Source: Paralvinella palmiformis (taxonomy: Eukaryota > Annelida > Polychaeta > Terebellida > Alvinellidae). Taken from it: a stretch of 64,000 nt of DNA. Positions 38,201 to 51,575 of this stretch are shown piece by piece. The position numbers and the translations under genes are program-made. The DNA lies in assembly GCA_025642065.1 (NCBI GenBank), contig JAODUP010000127.1, forward strand, positions 387,501-451,500, written 5' to 3'. The notes under the pieces are model-generated. The model worked only from the letters and a program-made list of their open reading frames with translations. It did not search any database and was not told the origin of the DNA. Each line of letters opens with the position of its first letter. Within the stretch, counting starts at the first letter, position 1.

Positions 38201-41129
38201 TAAGACTGAAATGTTAATATATGTAAAATAAAATATCTTCTAACTCAATTCATGGGATCCACAACAGTACATTTTTTCCAGTGACAGTCATTACTAGAAA
38301 CTTCTATAAGTAAAGGCCGCTCTACCACTGACACCAAAATAACAAAAAACACTTACATTATATAAATATTTACATTATATCATTCACACTTATTTTTGTT
38401 GTTGTAGAACAGTCCCTTCCCTACTTAAGAAATTTATTTTCATACAATAAAACCTGAAAATATATGAAATCTTTTAGTTGTCTGGAGAGATTATAGATTA
38501 AAACAACAAAGTCACTTTACATACCTGTTTTACTATGTGTTTTATGAGTCTGTTGGCTGCTTGTAGATCTTCGGGATGATTACTTTTTAATAAACGAGAA
38601 AGCAGCTGAAATTACAGGCAAAGAAACTTAATAAGATGACATGAAAAAAACAATGTTTCAAAGATCAATGGCAAAAATGTTAAACGTTATCAAATACCAA
38701 ACAGAGCAGAGCGTTCTCTTCCCTTACTTTAGACTTTTCCTCATCCTCAAATAGAGAGTTATCCGATCTTGGTGGAGGTGGTGGTTCTAATGTCTACAAG
38801 ATAATTGGAAAAAATACTTACATGTAAAACACATCCCAGTTGAACAACTTTCACAAGTATATGATTTTGGAAACAAAATAAATGCACTAAATGAAACATA
38901 CAGACACATGTTTAATAATTAAAGTTAATACAACACTGTATGGTCCTTGACAAATATTAATGCCTATCCAGAGTACACATGCATAAACGAACTCCAACTG
39001 TTAAGTACATCCTAGCATATACAGAGAAGATAAACACAACTACTATTACACGTAAAGCTAACAGATTACAGGAAATATCAATACACAAATAACTAATTCA
39101 ATGTCACATAATGGAAATTAATCCACCGCATCTAACATGGTCACAAGGTCTCACAGCATTACACTGATGTTGCTACCAATATACAGTTATGCCAACAATA
39201 CACATATAATCGTGGAAACAGAAAACATGATCAACCAGTCAGTCAAATATTTTAGTTGTAAGAACTTAAGATAATGTTATCAGAAAGAAAGAAGAATTAT
39301 AGCTATTCATAGTATGACTTCATATTTAACTGCATTACAAATGCTCAACTGCAAATATGGAAATCAGTGAACACATCTAATTAGTGACATTAAAAGAAAA
39401 CTGTGTCTTTTATAAGATTTGCTCTACAAGATTGATGTATTAAAGCTTAATTTTTGCAGTCACATAACAAAACAAATTGGAAATAAAGAATGAAACATTT
39501 CAGTGGAAACTTTTACACGTTGACAGTTTAAATAACCAATACTTTTTTTTATCTCCCAGACAAGCATCAGGATTGAAATCCCTGCCTAGTTATGTCTGTT
39601 TCATATTTCACTTCGTACCATCATTTTTGGAGTCACCCAACACATTCATCATATTGTGTGCACAAAAATGCCATAAAATAGCCCTATTTCACATCTAGAA
39701 TAATGGTACCTGACCCAGCTCATTCGGCTAGTATATTTTATCAAACAGTATTCACTGTGGATAAATCACTGCACGATTAAGAGTACTGTTTTCCAAAGAT
39801 GTATCCAGTCTATAGTACAATATATATTGTCTCAGCATCAAAGGTCCCTTGCTGGATTACATGCAGAGGTTGTATTCATGTTTAATGATTTCTTGTATTA
39901 GTGCTCCCCCCCCCCACATACATACACTACAGCTGTGAACATTATATTGTTATGTCAAATTAATAAATATTTACTCTCATCTATCTGCTGAGCACATACT
40001 GTACATACTTGTGTATAAGTTGATCTCATATATAAGACAGGGTCGGTATATCATTCAATATCACAGGAAACCGGCTAACTCGAATATAAGACGAAGCAGA
40101 ATTTAAAACTTTAAAAAGATGTTATTTTCAGATAAACAGGTTTTTTTACCCGACATGTTGAAATTATCAAGAACGTTGAACTAGTGGTAGAGATATGTGT
40201 ATGTAGAACAGATTTCACAGCCAAAGACATATGTGATATTTATACATAAAACTATCTATGAAGGTGTTGAAGATAGCTAATCAAGCTGAAATTGTTCATT
40301 ATTGCTGGTACTCACAGCTTTATGCTTTTAAAACATCAAATGAAACAAATTAAAATACAAAACTGTCACTGATAACTGTCGCTAATTAAGTTGAACTGTT
40401 TAGCAGAAACTCGAGTAGTTCTAACTAAAACCTGAAAACAAACTGTACCTATTATCGCTCACCAGACTGACAGCTTTTTTTCACCTAACACATATAAGAT
40501 AAGTAGGATAAAATGCATTTTTTCAAGGATTTATACCTCGTCTTATACACAAGTATATACAGTATGTATGTCTGTGTTAACATGTAAACAGTGTTACTCT
40601 GTATATATCTTAAATAAAAGAAATCTAAAAACTGAAATGTTATCTGTGATAATGTGTGTGTGTGTTTGTTTATTTGTCCATGTGTACATTATCAAGAAAC
40701 CTGTGAACAGACATACACACACGTCCCTACTGATGTTTGTCTGTCAGTGCCATAAATACTTCTTCAATGTCCAGAATTTTAATTAAGCGATAAAATGTAA
40801 CACATAATACCAAGCCACATACAATATATATTCCATCTTCATCCTTAACATAAATTGTGGACATCCTCAAATAAATACCAGTCATTTAACAGTCACCAAC
40901 AAGTCATACATTATACACCTGTAATTTTACCTTTGTTCTATGTCAGAATACTAAATTAGAGCTGGGCACCAGTAATCACACAGCCTAAACCAATAATACT
41001 GGGATATGTATGCAGTGTGAGATGCTGGTTCATTCATACAAAGTATTTGGCCAACACAATTGACAGTAATGTATGAGGCTCAAACTAGGTCAAAGATGAT
41101 ACCTAACCCTCAGCAAATCAATATAAATT

Positions 41130-41168
<39 letters not shown>

Positions 41169-44100
41169 ACATTGGTTGGTAGAACACCATGTCATGATAT
41201 ACCAATTATAAAGAAAGAAACAGTTAATGATCCAAATCTATCAAATTTGAGAATGAATCAGAATATTAACACCTGCAACAAAACTTTGACATTAGTGCTA
41301 TAGAAAAAGGCAACATCTAAAGTTTTAGTACAAACACAGGTAACAAAAATTGGTTTTATAAAGGTATGGTTTACCTTTGAGAACTATGCAGCAATCATGA
41401 AAAGAACAAATGAAAAATATTCTAATGAGGTTATGATTTATGTATTCATGACAACAGTAAAGCATTTATATAAACAGGGTTCTTACAGGGAAATGAACAC
41501 AAAATTTCTTGATTTCCACAGGAATAATGATTAAATTTTCACTGATTGAAGGCAGTGATCACAAGCAGCTTCTGGTTCAAAGGGCACTTGGGTTCAAGAA
41601 AATAGCATCTAGGCAAATATCATGTCAAGCAAGATATGATTACAAATAATACTTAAATGAAATATGATAGAATGCAATGTTATTGACGTGACACATTTTG
41701 GCAATCAGTATTCTAATTTTAGACAAAATCCAATGCAATGCAAAATTATCTAACTCTTCCTTGATCCTTCCACTTATCTTGAAATTCTTAGTTTTTTTTC
41801 TCCATACATTAAATATGTCTCTGTTTTCTCTGATTTTCACTATTTGTGAGAACCTTATAATGGTTTTATTTGGTAATTAAAGCTTTATTAACAGTGAGGT
41901 AGAAGCCATTATCATAAAATTTGCTTCAGCATAAATAAGGGCTTACAACACAAAACATTATATGTGTGAAGACTAACATAATGAGCCTCATTTTTGTTAT
42001 CCCTGCTTTACACTTATTCAACCTACCCCCCACCCACCCATCAAACACATAAGCTTCAGTATGTAATACTGCTGTATGTTAATATATAATGTCTATCCAG
42101 ATACATGTACAATGTTTACATTATTATCAAAACATAGATGTATGATATGTAATATTAAGTAGCTTCTTTAAAATAAATATATCTGATGTAATAAATGTTG
42201 ATTGCCAATTAACTGATAATGTTGACACATTTATGAGTATGACTTTGATTTGTAACTTTTTTAATATTTAAATGTTTACAATTTTATAATGTAATTTAAA
42301 TGGACAATACCTAGAATAGGTTCTGCTAATAAAGGAACTAAAGTAGTTAAACTACAGTATTATCAATATGATTAATTACACCATAAACAAATACATCTAA
42401 GGCAAAGTCAACATTTTAGCTCTTATGGGTGTAAAATATTGATTCATTACACCAGGAAGCATGAAAAAAAAAATAGCTCAAATCCTCAAAAATTAATAAA
42501 AATGGACAAATGTTAAAAAATTAGTTTACTTTTGTTCAAAGTGATTCTCGTACTTAATCTTTCTACATAACTGGAATTTGGTTTTACTGAACTGCATTCC
42601 TGAAACCAGACTACTTACACTTTTGCATAGATTAAGGAAATACAAGGGTGATAGATAAGAATTCTGTGAACAGAACATTTAAAATATAACTAGACATTAA
42701 CAGATATCTAATAATTACCATTTATTCAACTGATTTTAACATTTTAGTAGAACTATATATGACCTATCTCAAAATGACCCTTATTCACCATTTATTAGAT
42801 ATCTTCATAACATTAGTGCACTGTTGCTAAGATCTGTTCTTCACAGAAATTAAATGCAACCATGTTATTACTGCAACAAAACACACACACACACAGAGAG
42901 AAAGTCAGAGAGGGGGAGTTCATAAATATAATTAGTCACCTTATCAACATAAGTCGGATCTGTCTTTACAATGCCCTGTCTTTTCAACATCTGGTAAGCT
43001 TCTGTAACTTTTCCTTCATTGGGAAGACCATGACTCCAGCTATATAACAGTTCAATACACTTCTTCTTCACCTTCTCAGATGTGTAATTTCCTAAATACT
43101 AAAAAATAATAACAAGTAAATTAACTTCAGTTACCGCTTTCTTTGGAAATGGTCACAAAGTGAAAGTAAGGCAATCCTTTATTATTTTTCTCGTAACTAT
43201 GGGGTCAATTCCATTTTGTTAATTCCAATTCCATATGAAATGTATCATTCCAAATTTTACCTACTAATTTTTACTAGGAGTAAGTACTCTGAATACCTAC
43301 TCTCAGTGCCTACTCCAAATAGTTTATATTCCAAGTAAGATTGTCATGGAAGAAATATTTCTGAATTAAAAAATTCAATGGTAAATTAATTTGTGGATTT
43401 AATTTTTTTATAGCAAACTTCGATTCTAATTACAAATTTATCAATTCCATTTTTTTAAATAAGCAATTCCAAAATTGGAATTGCCCATCAATTCCAAAAT
43501 TTAATTGACCACATGTCTGAAGTAGTAAGAATAAGCCATTTAACATAAACTGTTTAATAAAATGACTGATTCTTCCACCCACACTTGTATGTACCCAGAG
43601 TGGGCATGTTCCCAAGAGGGTTGTCTATTTTCTGCAAATTGCATTCATTCACAACTCCTACAGAAATACTTCTTCCATATATCAATATTAAAATTTATCC
43701 TCTCAGAGGGAAATGGTACTGATAGGTGAGGAACAATGATCTTTTTCCATTTTAAAGATTATGGGAAAAGAAATTTAATATTTCGAAATAAATATAATGT
43801 AGGAAACAATTATTTTATTCCCTTTCAAACAATTCTAACTGCTAACTATCATATTTCCATTAAAATGTTCCCTAAATCCTTAAACATTGAAACTTTCATG
43901 AGCCATTGCTAGTGTGTACTACGCACGCCAGGGATTATCGTGCGACGTCATCTTTGACAAATATCATGTAGTGCTACACAGTTGACAGACAAACCATCAG
44001 ATTCCGATGAAAGTCCGATACCAGCGACCTGTGCCACCAACACCCAGCCTCAGTCCACAACAAGAGTTGGATTGGTGTGTATTTATTTGTGTTGGTATAA

Positions 44101-47100
44101 GCTTAATTGATAAGTCAACACACTGGGCCTACTATCAAATAGATTCTTTTAAAATAAAATGCTACTTTTCTGTATTTCTGTATGGGGTTTAATAATAGGT
44201 AGAATACTATTATTTTAACAATACACAGTCAAAAAAACTTTGAGTAAGCCTTTGGTGAATAAGTGAAATTTTACTTATTCACGAACAAGCCCAATAGTTT
44301 TCTCCCAAGATTACCCTATTATCACTCATACATACCCGTTTTCTATTCAATTTCTACATCAAACTGATTTATTTGGACTTAGCATCACAGTGTTTGTCAA
44401 ATATGGTGAGAATGGAGTCTTCTGTAGGCCTGATACTCTTCATGTCATATCGAATTGATCGTGCCAAAGACGGTGAAATAAAAAACATATGTCGCTCAAA
44501 GAGTTTCCCGCAGAGCTTGCTGTGGCAAGTTGGTTTCCTACACTTGGTTTATGTTTCACAGCCAATCATGTAAATAAGTCTTGTTTTTTGGGAACAAGTG
44601 CATACTCCATCCAATGGCAGATCCATTTGCACAATTATAAGTGGCACGTTACGCCATTTTACATGTTTAACAATGACAGTATCATATTCATAACACAGGT
44701 TAAACTAGGCCATGGTAAGTGCCATAAGTTTGTCAAGGATGATGTCACATTCCAAATTTTCCCAAGATACCCGATAAAAACTGTGTCATATTTGTTCATG
44801 TCAGATGCTAGCAAAACCAGTTTTAAAACCACTGTAATTTTATTTCTAGGAAATATTTTAATATATCTCTGACTGAAATTGATTTTAATAAATAACATTG
44901 ACATTTTGACTAATTTGGGAAACCTTTTCCTGGGAACTTCAAATAAAGGTATATACATATCTTCTGCAGAAACATGTAAAGATCAAAAATATTCTTCAAT
45001 AACAACATGATCAGTATCTTAGGAAAGACAGCAGGTAAGATATCCATATCTAGTCAGAACAATACTGAATCAAGAAAGCAATTTTTTTTTTTACCCAAAC
45101 CAGGATACTATTAAGGCCATTGTAAAAGACCACTATTATGTTGAAGGTAAGTTTAGCCTTGGTGCTGGTTAAACTCGGAACATATGACCAAGGGATGTCT
45201 GCCAAGGCAAACAAATCTCACAAACAGACATGAGCTGGATTCAAACTCAAAACCTGGATATTTCTGTTTTCAGCAATATATACAGTAAAGGCTGGTAATA
45301 AAAAACTGGGATATAACGAAATAGTAGCTTAAATCAAAATGGTCTGCTGGTTCAGTCAAACTCCCACTTACTTCCATAGTAAATAAATCCAGATATACCA
45401 AATTTTATACAACAAAAACTGTTAATATGAGGTGATTATTCAGTCCCAGCAGCAAGAAATCTACTATAAAATTTCATGTTAGAAAATTATTTGCTGCATT
45501 TTCAATTTGCTGTCTAGTAACAATTATGAAATCATTGTGATAATTGCAATCTTTAAGGAAATAATGATTGCAATTAACATAATTATAATTGGTAAAAAAA
45601 CTCTGAAAGCTATGAAATGCAAATTTTAGATTGCCTCAAAATATTACTGTATTCCACCTCCATGACATTTATGAGGATATTTTCAAGTTTAACACATTAA
45701 CCTATCATATATCTATACAGGTAAAGCATAGATCCAGTAGGTAATCTCACTGTTCCAAAGCTACTTGGTCTTTGCAGGTTCAAAATGTGCCACCTTTGGT
45801 GATAGACATCTTGAACAATCAATGTCTACTGCTATCACATCCATGAGTCATTACTATGTCACTGTTTAAAATCACAACCCTATGTGGTAGTAAATTTATA
45901 GTTTGTTTGACACCATGCACCAACGTTTGCCACAAGGCCATCCAAAAAAATTCTTTAAAAGTCTTCTTTTAACAGAATTACTTCAAATCTGTTGGATAAT
46001 TAGCTTTGTGAACATTTGTATAACAAAGGAGACAAATAATAATTATGATAGGTTCATCATGATCATAAAATATGGGAGGAAATGTTGTAAACATTATACA
46101 GATATCATAAATGCTGGTATCTCTTGGATACTCACCAGCTATAAACACTAAAAGTTATTGTTAGCATAATACTTTAGCAACTTAGTTTGGATATCAATGC
46201 TGAAGAAATCCTTAATGATAGACCAACAGTATATCAATGCATTAACCTTATTTCACAACTGATTTCAAATGTGTGATTAGTAATGACTATACAGAATGAC
46301 CTTCTGTTGACCCAAAAACCAATCTCATTTAAAAACCAGAGAAAACTACCCGGATTAAAATGTTAATACACTTTCATGGGCTGTGAATACAATTCTTGCT
46401 AAATATGTATCATTTTTTTTTACATACCTTTGGTGAGACAACTTTGATGACTTCATTTAGAAATCTGAACTTTCCTATTTCTTGATGGAAACGTCTACCA
46501 CAATTCTTGACACAGGCTTCTAATGCCTTGAAATTAGAAGCATAATACATTATTTGTGTCAGTAGCACTCTTATTCAAAGAATAATAATTAATATTCAAA
46601 AATGCAAAAATAAGCCTTCTATCTGTGAAATAAATATCATATTTGAATCTTTCTAAATGTTTCATCCAGTAATATCATTCAAAATGTTAGGAACCAAGGT
46701 AATCAATTATAATGACTAATATTACATTAATATTGATGGTAATTGATTATGACTGTGATTACATTATAGAGTAAACATGATTACAATGTGGTTACCATAG
46801 GAAATATAATTAAGATAATATAGCTTGTGAATATAAAAAATCACACACATGCACACACACATAACATCCATGAAACTGCAATTGGCAAATTGCTAACCTT
46901 GTAACAATGTAAAGACTATAATCATGAAAAGACAGGTAAGCTTCCAAAAGACACACGTGGGTGTCAAACTACTGAATGTGCATCTACTAATTTTACAAAC
47001 CAGGTTAAGTTAACCGTGGGTAATTAAACAGATTTACTGGGAAGTATAGTAAAAGTAATACACCAATACTCGGCTCTTTTGAAAACAGCCACGTCTGCTA

Positions 47101-50100
47101 TGCCTTTTTAAATATAAGTGGATGTATCACCACAGAAAAGGTGGATTAGAAAGTAGAATGCAACAAATACTCCATTTTCCCAAAATTTTTCAAGGGAGAG
47201 CGCCAACCTCCCCCCTTCCAAACCTCCCTCCAGCAACACCACAGGTGAGCTACAGCCTATTTTTTGCAAGGGGTATTTTACTCTATTCCCTTCTGAAAAG
47301 GCTGAACATGGGATAGCAAGACCACCACAATTGAAGTTTTCTTCTAGAGACATAATATTTTTTCACAGGCTCTTTTGTTCTGAGTGGAATTTTTTTCACA
47401 GGCAATATTTGGTCGAGGACATTTCATGATTTTGCAACTGGAAAATGAATTTATTATTTTCCAGGATCCATGGAAACCCTGTATTACATGGTCTCTTTCA
47501 CTAAAACACATATCTTTTCCTAGTCAAACACTATTTATATATTGTATATACTCAAGTTGCACTGGCATATAAAATTGTCCAATCTCCATTTCTGGCATTT
47601 TTATTTCTACTATGGAAGTCCATTAAAGCTTCTATTTATTCTCCCAATTGAGATATACTGTATATCATTGTAAAATGTATAGCTGTTCTTATTCTACTTA
47701 CACTAAGAGCAAACAGAGCTTCTTTCTCTTGTGGTGACTGTATCTTGTGTGCTAGAAGTCTAACTGCAATTTGGGGGCCTTCTAATTCCTTGTTAATTTG
47801 ATCACAGAATGCCATAATGAAATCCCAATCCTCCTCTTTGTTCAGAGGATTGGTGGCACGTGCTGTAAAATAAAAAGGACAGAATCTTAAGAGCTTTCTG
47901 TTATATCCGAAATTCTGAAACTGACAAAGACTGAAAGGAAGAAATATTATGAGTTATATAAATGGTAGTACTGTATCAAACAATAGACAATTTCTACGAC
48001 ACATGTGCAATCCACATCTACTGTGGGTCAGTGAAGCCATGTAGCAGCATGGAACAAAAAGTCACTAACTGTTTGTAAATTTATGTTTTGGGGGATTCAC
48101 ATAACTACTGTATATACTTGTGGTTAAGTTGATTTTGGGGGGAGGGAAAAGGGAATTCTCAGAATCACCTCAACTTATACACACATCATATTTCCTACCA
48201 GCTGAAGGAAAGATATTTTGGGTTATAATTGACACACAGCACTATAGGATTCAACCCAATAAGAGTTAGAACAAAATCGTCACATCGCTACCTACTAAAC
48301 CATTTTTATTCAATAAATAATTATTAATTTTCACAAAATTGCTATTCTGATTTCCCAAAAGTGCCAGTCTTTATGTAATAATACTTAATAATCATGCGCT
48401 GTTCCATACTGGTACCTCCAGAAGTGCTGTGAAACAATTAATTAATAACACGTGCCAATTGAAGTTACAATCAGGTGTGTTTATGTGAGTCAGAGTCGAA
48501 ACAAAATTGCCACATCACTGCCTACTACAGTATATACTCGTGTTAGGTTGGTCACATGTATTCGGTTTTTGTAACAACATGTAACTGTTTATTCATCCAT
48601 TGCGGAGGCATGACCACAGAAGTAACTAGGCCACAATTATAATTCCTACATATTTAGTAAGATTATCCAACCAGGCTATCGATTACAGCAAACAATGTGT
48701 TAATTACTTCCAAAGCTGGCACAGCATTATGGAAACGAATGCACAGCAGCAGACAACCTGAACCGGCCGTTGTTACCTATCATCAGACATGGGTAATAAA
48801 GGCCTGGGATTAAATCAACCCCAGTATTATTACCAAATCGTTCAAGAAGTGCCCTTTTGAGGTTTTGAATAAATTTGCAGATTTTAGTGCATCTTATTCT
48901 TGGGTTCGACTCTAGGGGGGTTATTGGTCCTAAAACCTGGTGTGTCTTATACACAAGTGTGGCCTATCCACAAGTATATACGGTAATCCATTATTATTCA
49001 ATAAACAACAATTAATTTTCACCAAACTGATTCCTAAACATATGCTGGTATTTAGAAACCTTGCTCACCAGTTGATGTGACATGTTTGTTTATTAATTAT
49101 AACATCAAAGCAAATAGAATTGGTTTAGAAAACCACACAGGTTGTCATACCCAGAGGGTGTACGTTAATTTTCAGGGGGTTGGTATTCTTTCAGGCCAGA
49201 TTTTGCCGGCACTTATACTTAGGCTATAATCATTCGTATTTGATGTATGTTTCTTTAAACAAAAGACCAATTCAATTACCCCTGGCACTACCATGCGGCT
49301 GAATTTTACACTACGATCAATTTGCATGGCTGTCATGGTCCAGCCTGTTTAGTTCAAACTTATTTTGTATAGAACCGTTGCCATTTGACATGACGATGTA
49401 AATGGATAAAATCAATGATCACAGTTTATAATTCAATGGGTGATTCCTATTACCATAACATTGATATTTATGCATGATATCTTGTATTGAAAGTGAACTG
49501 TTTTATTTTCTGAATAAGCCATTCGTGCAATGTTTACTACATGTAAATATCAATGGTGTTCATAACCTAATGTAATAAAAAAAAATAATGATATGCAGGT
49601 GATACGTATATGATTGGCTCCCACTTATAAGTACAAATAATATTTCCATAATTCTATATTAAATCTTCATTAAAATCAATTTACATCCAGCTAAAAGTTT
49701 AATTTTAAAATAATTTATTTAATCCATTTAACCCATGCTAAAAAAATCCCCTATGAATCAACATGAATAACAGAGTGTTTGGGGTCTTTGTTTGGCAAAG
49801 AAGACATCACATTCCGACGATTCTCGATTAAGGTTTCGGCTATGTGGCTATGTAAGATGCAAGCAAAGCAAGTTTTAAAATGACTGTAACTGAGGCGCCT
49901 CCATGGTCTAGCAGTAGCGTGTTGGACCACATATCACTACCACCCATGTTTGAATATCGACGTGGGCATATCTGAAGGCTGTGTCATCTTGACTTTGTTT
50001 CATTTCCTTTGGAGGTTAATTGGCCCATTTAGCCTATCATGTGCACAAAAGTGGGCGTAAAACACCAATTATCAAAATGACTGTAACTTTATTTCTAGGC

Positions 50101-51559
50101 AAAAAATTAAATATATCTCGGATTGAAATTGATTTAAAACATAACACTAACATTCTGACTAATTTGCAAAACCTTTTTCTGTGACCTTTAAATCTATAAA
50201 TTAGTTTACCATTTAATTTTTTAATTCAGAAATATTTCTTCGACGACAATCCTATTTGGAATATAAACTATTCGAAGGAAGTAATCCATGTAGGTAAAAA
50301 ATGGAATCAGAATTGGTAAATTTGGAATTGAATTAATAAATCTGATGTGAAATTGACTGGGGCTGAATATCATTGTTGTCACCCTTTAAATATTATGGAT
50401 TACCCAAATTGATTAGAATAGAATCTCCTGTATACTCCATAGGTAAAACCCATAAACAAATCCCCTACAAACATGCAGACCCTCCTGGAAAAATGGACCA
50501 ATCCATTTTGCTGGCCCAGCAATGACTTTCAAGTCATGCTGTCTATAGCTACTGCCATCACAGCAGTGCTGTGTGATACAATATGAGGCTAACCATTTGA
50601 GATAGTGACAGAACTGCACCACATGGAACTATTAGTATTACAGGAAAAAGCATATTTACTGTAGCTTCCAGAGTAGGGACATAATGAAGAACAAATAATC
50701 ATCAATATTCCACAGAAATCATAATGGTTGACAGCTCTGGGATTCCTAATTCAAATTGTCAATTATTAACAGCATGTCATGTGTATGGCAGAATTATAAT
50801 CAGTAACGTGTTGTAAATGTCACCGCACTGGAGAAGCCATGGAATAACCACTATGTTGATGAAAAAAACAACATCATAATAGATTACAATAATGACCAAA
50901 AATGAGAACCCCCAGAATGTTACATCAATATAAATATGTTTAAGAATTACAAAGAAAAACATGGAGAAAGATCAAAATTAAAAGAGTACCTGCAGTTCTG
51001 TAAAATTCCATGTTCTTTAAATGCACTTTGTTAAGAGACTAGTACAGGTTTATACAATGTTTTATTTGATATTTCAAAAATGAAATCAATTACAATATAT
51101 CATATACATTATATAGACTTTCTACTTCTACAAGTTCTGCTCATCACCATCAAAAAGAAAAGTTTATTTTCTCAAAATCTAACAAATAGCGGGTGCTTTC
51201 TCAGTATGCACGGAATTTAATTTGGTAATATACTGAGATGAAAGCCTCATACACACACGCACATACACCGCCCGTATATCATTTATTCTATCTGTATGAC
51301 AGACAAGGTGTCACTGTCTGACTATCACTGACAGGTCATGATATGTCATATGATTGGCGTATTTTGGCCTTTTCGTATCGCGAAAACCGGCAGTGTTAAG
51401 CACCATCCCACCATTGAAGAAGCTTTACGCATCACAAAGCAGTATAAGAAATATTCCAGTTTCAGGCATTGCTCATTAAATGGACAACCATAATTTATAA
51501 AGATCAAATAAGTCATTACTGAGTAATGTTTCCAGCGTCTCCCCTTCCTGGGCAGCCAT
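29447..51559 (-). CDS. GGA: GGA-type clathrin adaptor, 18 coding exons, 710 aa
   Basis: GGAs are monomeric adaptors that pick up cargo at the trans-Golgi network, bind ARF-GTP and recruit clathrin. Exons 5' to 3': 51559-51520, 47862-47702, 46526-46428, 43098-42940, 38793-38728, 38605-38525, 37549-37412, 37261-37177, 36364-36269, 35467-35318, 35166-35012, 33531-33384, 33248-33110, 32526-32405, 32216-32091, 30607-30444, 29787-29677, 29539-29447. All junctions are GT-AG with matching phase (2,133 nt). The full VHS-GAT-hinge-GAE order is present. The start codon follows MAAQEGETLETLLTRATNPL, which matches the family N-terminus. Vertebrates have three paralogues; invertebrates usually have one, so no number is given. 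The gene spans 22 kb and intron 1 is 3.7 kb. Confidence 0.95.
31572..32063. mobile_element. TIR element family C, copy 1
   Basis: Ends are ~30 bp imperfect inverted repeats related to TACTGTATATACTTGTGTAT (left 31,572-31,600, right 32,035-32,063). A CpG-containing, noncoding interior of 490 bp suggests a nonautonomous DNA transposon. It sits 27 bases beyond the donor of GGA exon 15. Confidence 0.65.
32727..32860 (-). mobile_element. SINE family 2 fragment
   Basis: Body of the family (GGCCACTTTTGTGCAC onward) without the tRNA-like head, in a GGA intron. Confidence 0.6.
33729..33755. repeat. (CA)n microsatellite
   Basis: Uninterrupted CA run in a GGA intron. Confidence 0.9.
34388..34745 (+). 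mobile_element. tRNA-derived SINE, family 1, copy b, with target duplication
   Basis: Box A (TGGCCTAGCAGTTAAGC) and box B (GGTTCGAACCC) are intact. The copy is flanked by the 13 bp direct repeat CAGCTAACTTAAA at 34,375-34,387 and 34,746-34,758. It is antisense to the GGA gene, in an intron. Confidence 0.85.
36269..38793 (-). other. GGA: GGA GAT domain exons
   Basis: Exons 5-9, about residues 154-309. Opens with a proline run (LEPPPPPRSDNSLFEDEEKS), then SRLLKSNHPEDLQAANRLIK, the heptad-like KVSKRMQQIETVNNNIKVLK, and ELYQNLEKARPNLFRLASDT and NDEVLEIMNLYKNTVEGAD. In GGAs this helical region binds ARF-GTP (N-terminal part) and ubiquitin or Rabaptin (C-terminal bundle). Confidence 0.88.
39997..40564. 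mobile_element. TIR element family C, copy 2
   Basis: Starts TACTGTACATACTTGTGTAT and ends with the inverted form (CTTATACACAAGTATATACA). About 570 bp, noncoding, in the GGA intron between exons 4 and 5. Confidence 0.65.
41133..41164. repeat. (CA)n microsatellite
   Basis: Uninterrupted CA run in a GGA intron. Confidence 0.9.
43203..43511. repeat. Dispersed repeat family B, copy 2 (inverted relative to copy 1)
   Basis: Reverse complement of 8,692-8,960 with scattered differences, recognised by CAATTCCATTTT, ACTCTGAATACCTACTC and TATATTCCAAGTA. It lies about 100 bases upstream of GGA exon 4 and directly next to transposon family A copy 2. Confidence 0.65.
43758..44942. mobile_element. THAP-associated DNA transposon relic, copy 2 (family A)
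   Basis: Collinear with 175-1,591 but with internal deletions. Keeps the 21 bp inverted repeats (43,942-43,962; 44,728-44,748) and a decayed THAP region. It is in GGA intron 3. Confidence 0.65.
47146..47305. repeat. Diverged copy of the 26.1-26.5 kb repeat
   Basis: Shares CAAATACTCCATTT, CACCACAGGTGAGCT and TGAAAAGGCTGA in the same order with 26,093-26,330. Confidence 0.55.
48106..48985. mobile_element. TIR element family C, copy 3, internally duplicated
   Basis: Outer ends TACTGTATATACTTGTGG and, inverted, CCACAAGTATATACGGTA. A further end-like sequence (ACAGTATATACTCGTGTTAG) begins at 48,527, and the segments after about 48,278, 48,508 and 48,985 resemble each other. This suggests nested or tandem insertion. 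It lies in GGA intron 1. Confidence 0.55.
49774..50190. mobile_element. Family A copy 3 (end fragment), split by a SINE
   Basis: 49,774-49,891 and 50,074-50,190 together match the last part of family A copies 1 and 2 (TTTTAAAA-x-ACTGTAACTTTA). They are separated by a complete family 2 SINE and its duplicated target. Confidence 0.75.
49892..50073 (+). mobile_element. tRNA-derived SINE, family 2, with 15 bp target duplication
   Basis: A 182 bp element with tRNA-like head CCTCCATGGTCTAGCAGTAG and box B-like GTTTGAATATC. It is flanked by perfect 15 bp repeats AAAATGACTGTAACT at 49,877-49,891 and 50,074-50,088. It defines the full length of the family and interrupts an older transposon. Confidence 0.88.
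50196..50356. repeat. Dispersed repeat family B, copy 3 (partial)
   Basis: Matches the 8,760-8,960 part of copy 1 in the same orientation. It immediately follows family A copy 3, as copy 2 precedes family A copy 2. Confidence 0.6.
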
Positions 51560-51565
51560 AGTGAA

Positions 51566-51575
51566 TCTCGCGAGA
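51566..51575. promoter_or_regulatory. GGA: TCTCGCGAGA palindrome at the GGA start
   Basis: The 12 bp palindrome ATCTCGCGAGAT (51,565-51,576) contains the 10 bp TCTCGCGAGA motif seven bases upstream of the GGA ATG. In mammals this motif marks housekeeping CpG-rich promoters and is bound by BANP. Its use in this organism is inference. Confidence 0.55.

Larger units (their letters stand above)
42940..51559 (-). other. GGA: GGA VHS domain exons
   Basis: Exons 1-4, about residues 1-153. Readable blocks are LLAHKIQSPQEKEALFAL, CVKNCGRRFHQEIGKFRFLN, EVIKVVSPKYLG, CIELLYSWSHGLP and AYQMLKRQGIVKTDP. This superhelical domain binds the acidic-dileucine (DxxLL) sorting signals of receptors in the family. 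No residue change stands out. Confidence 0.9.
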
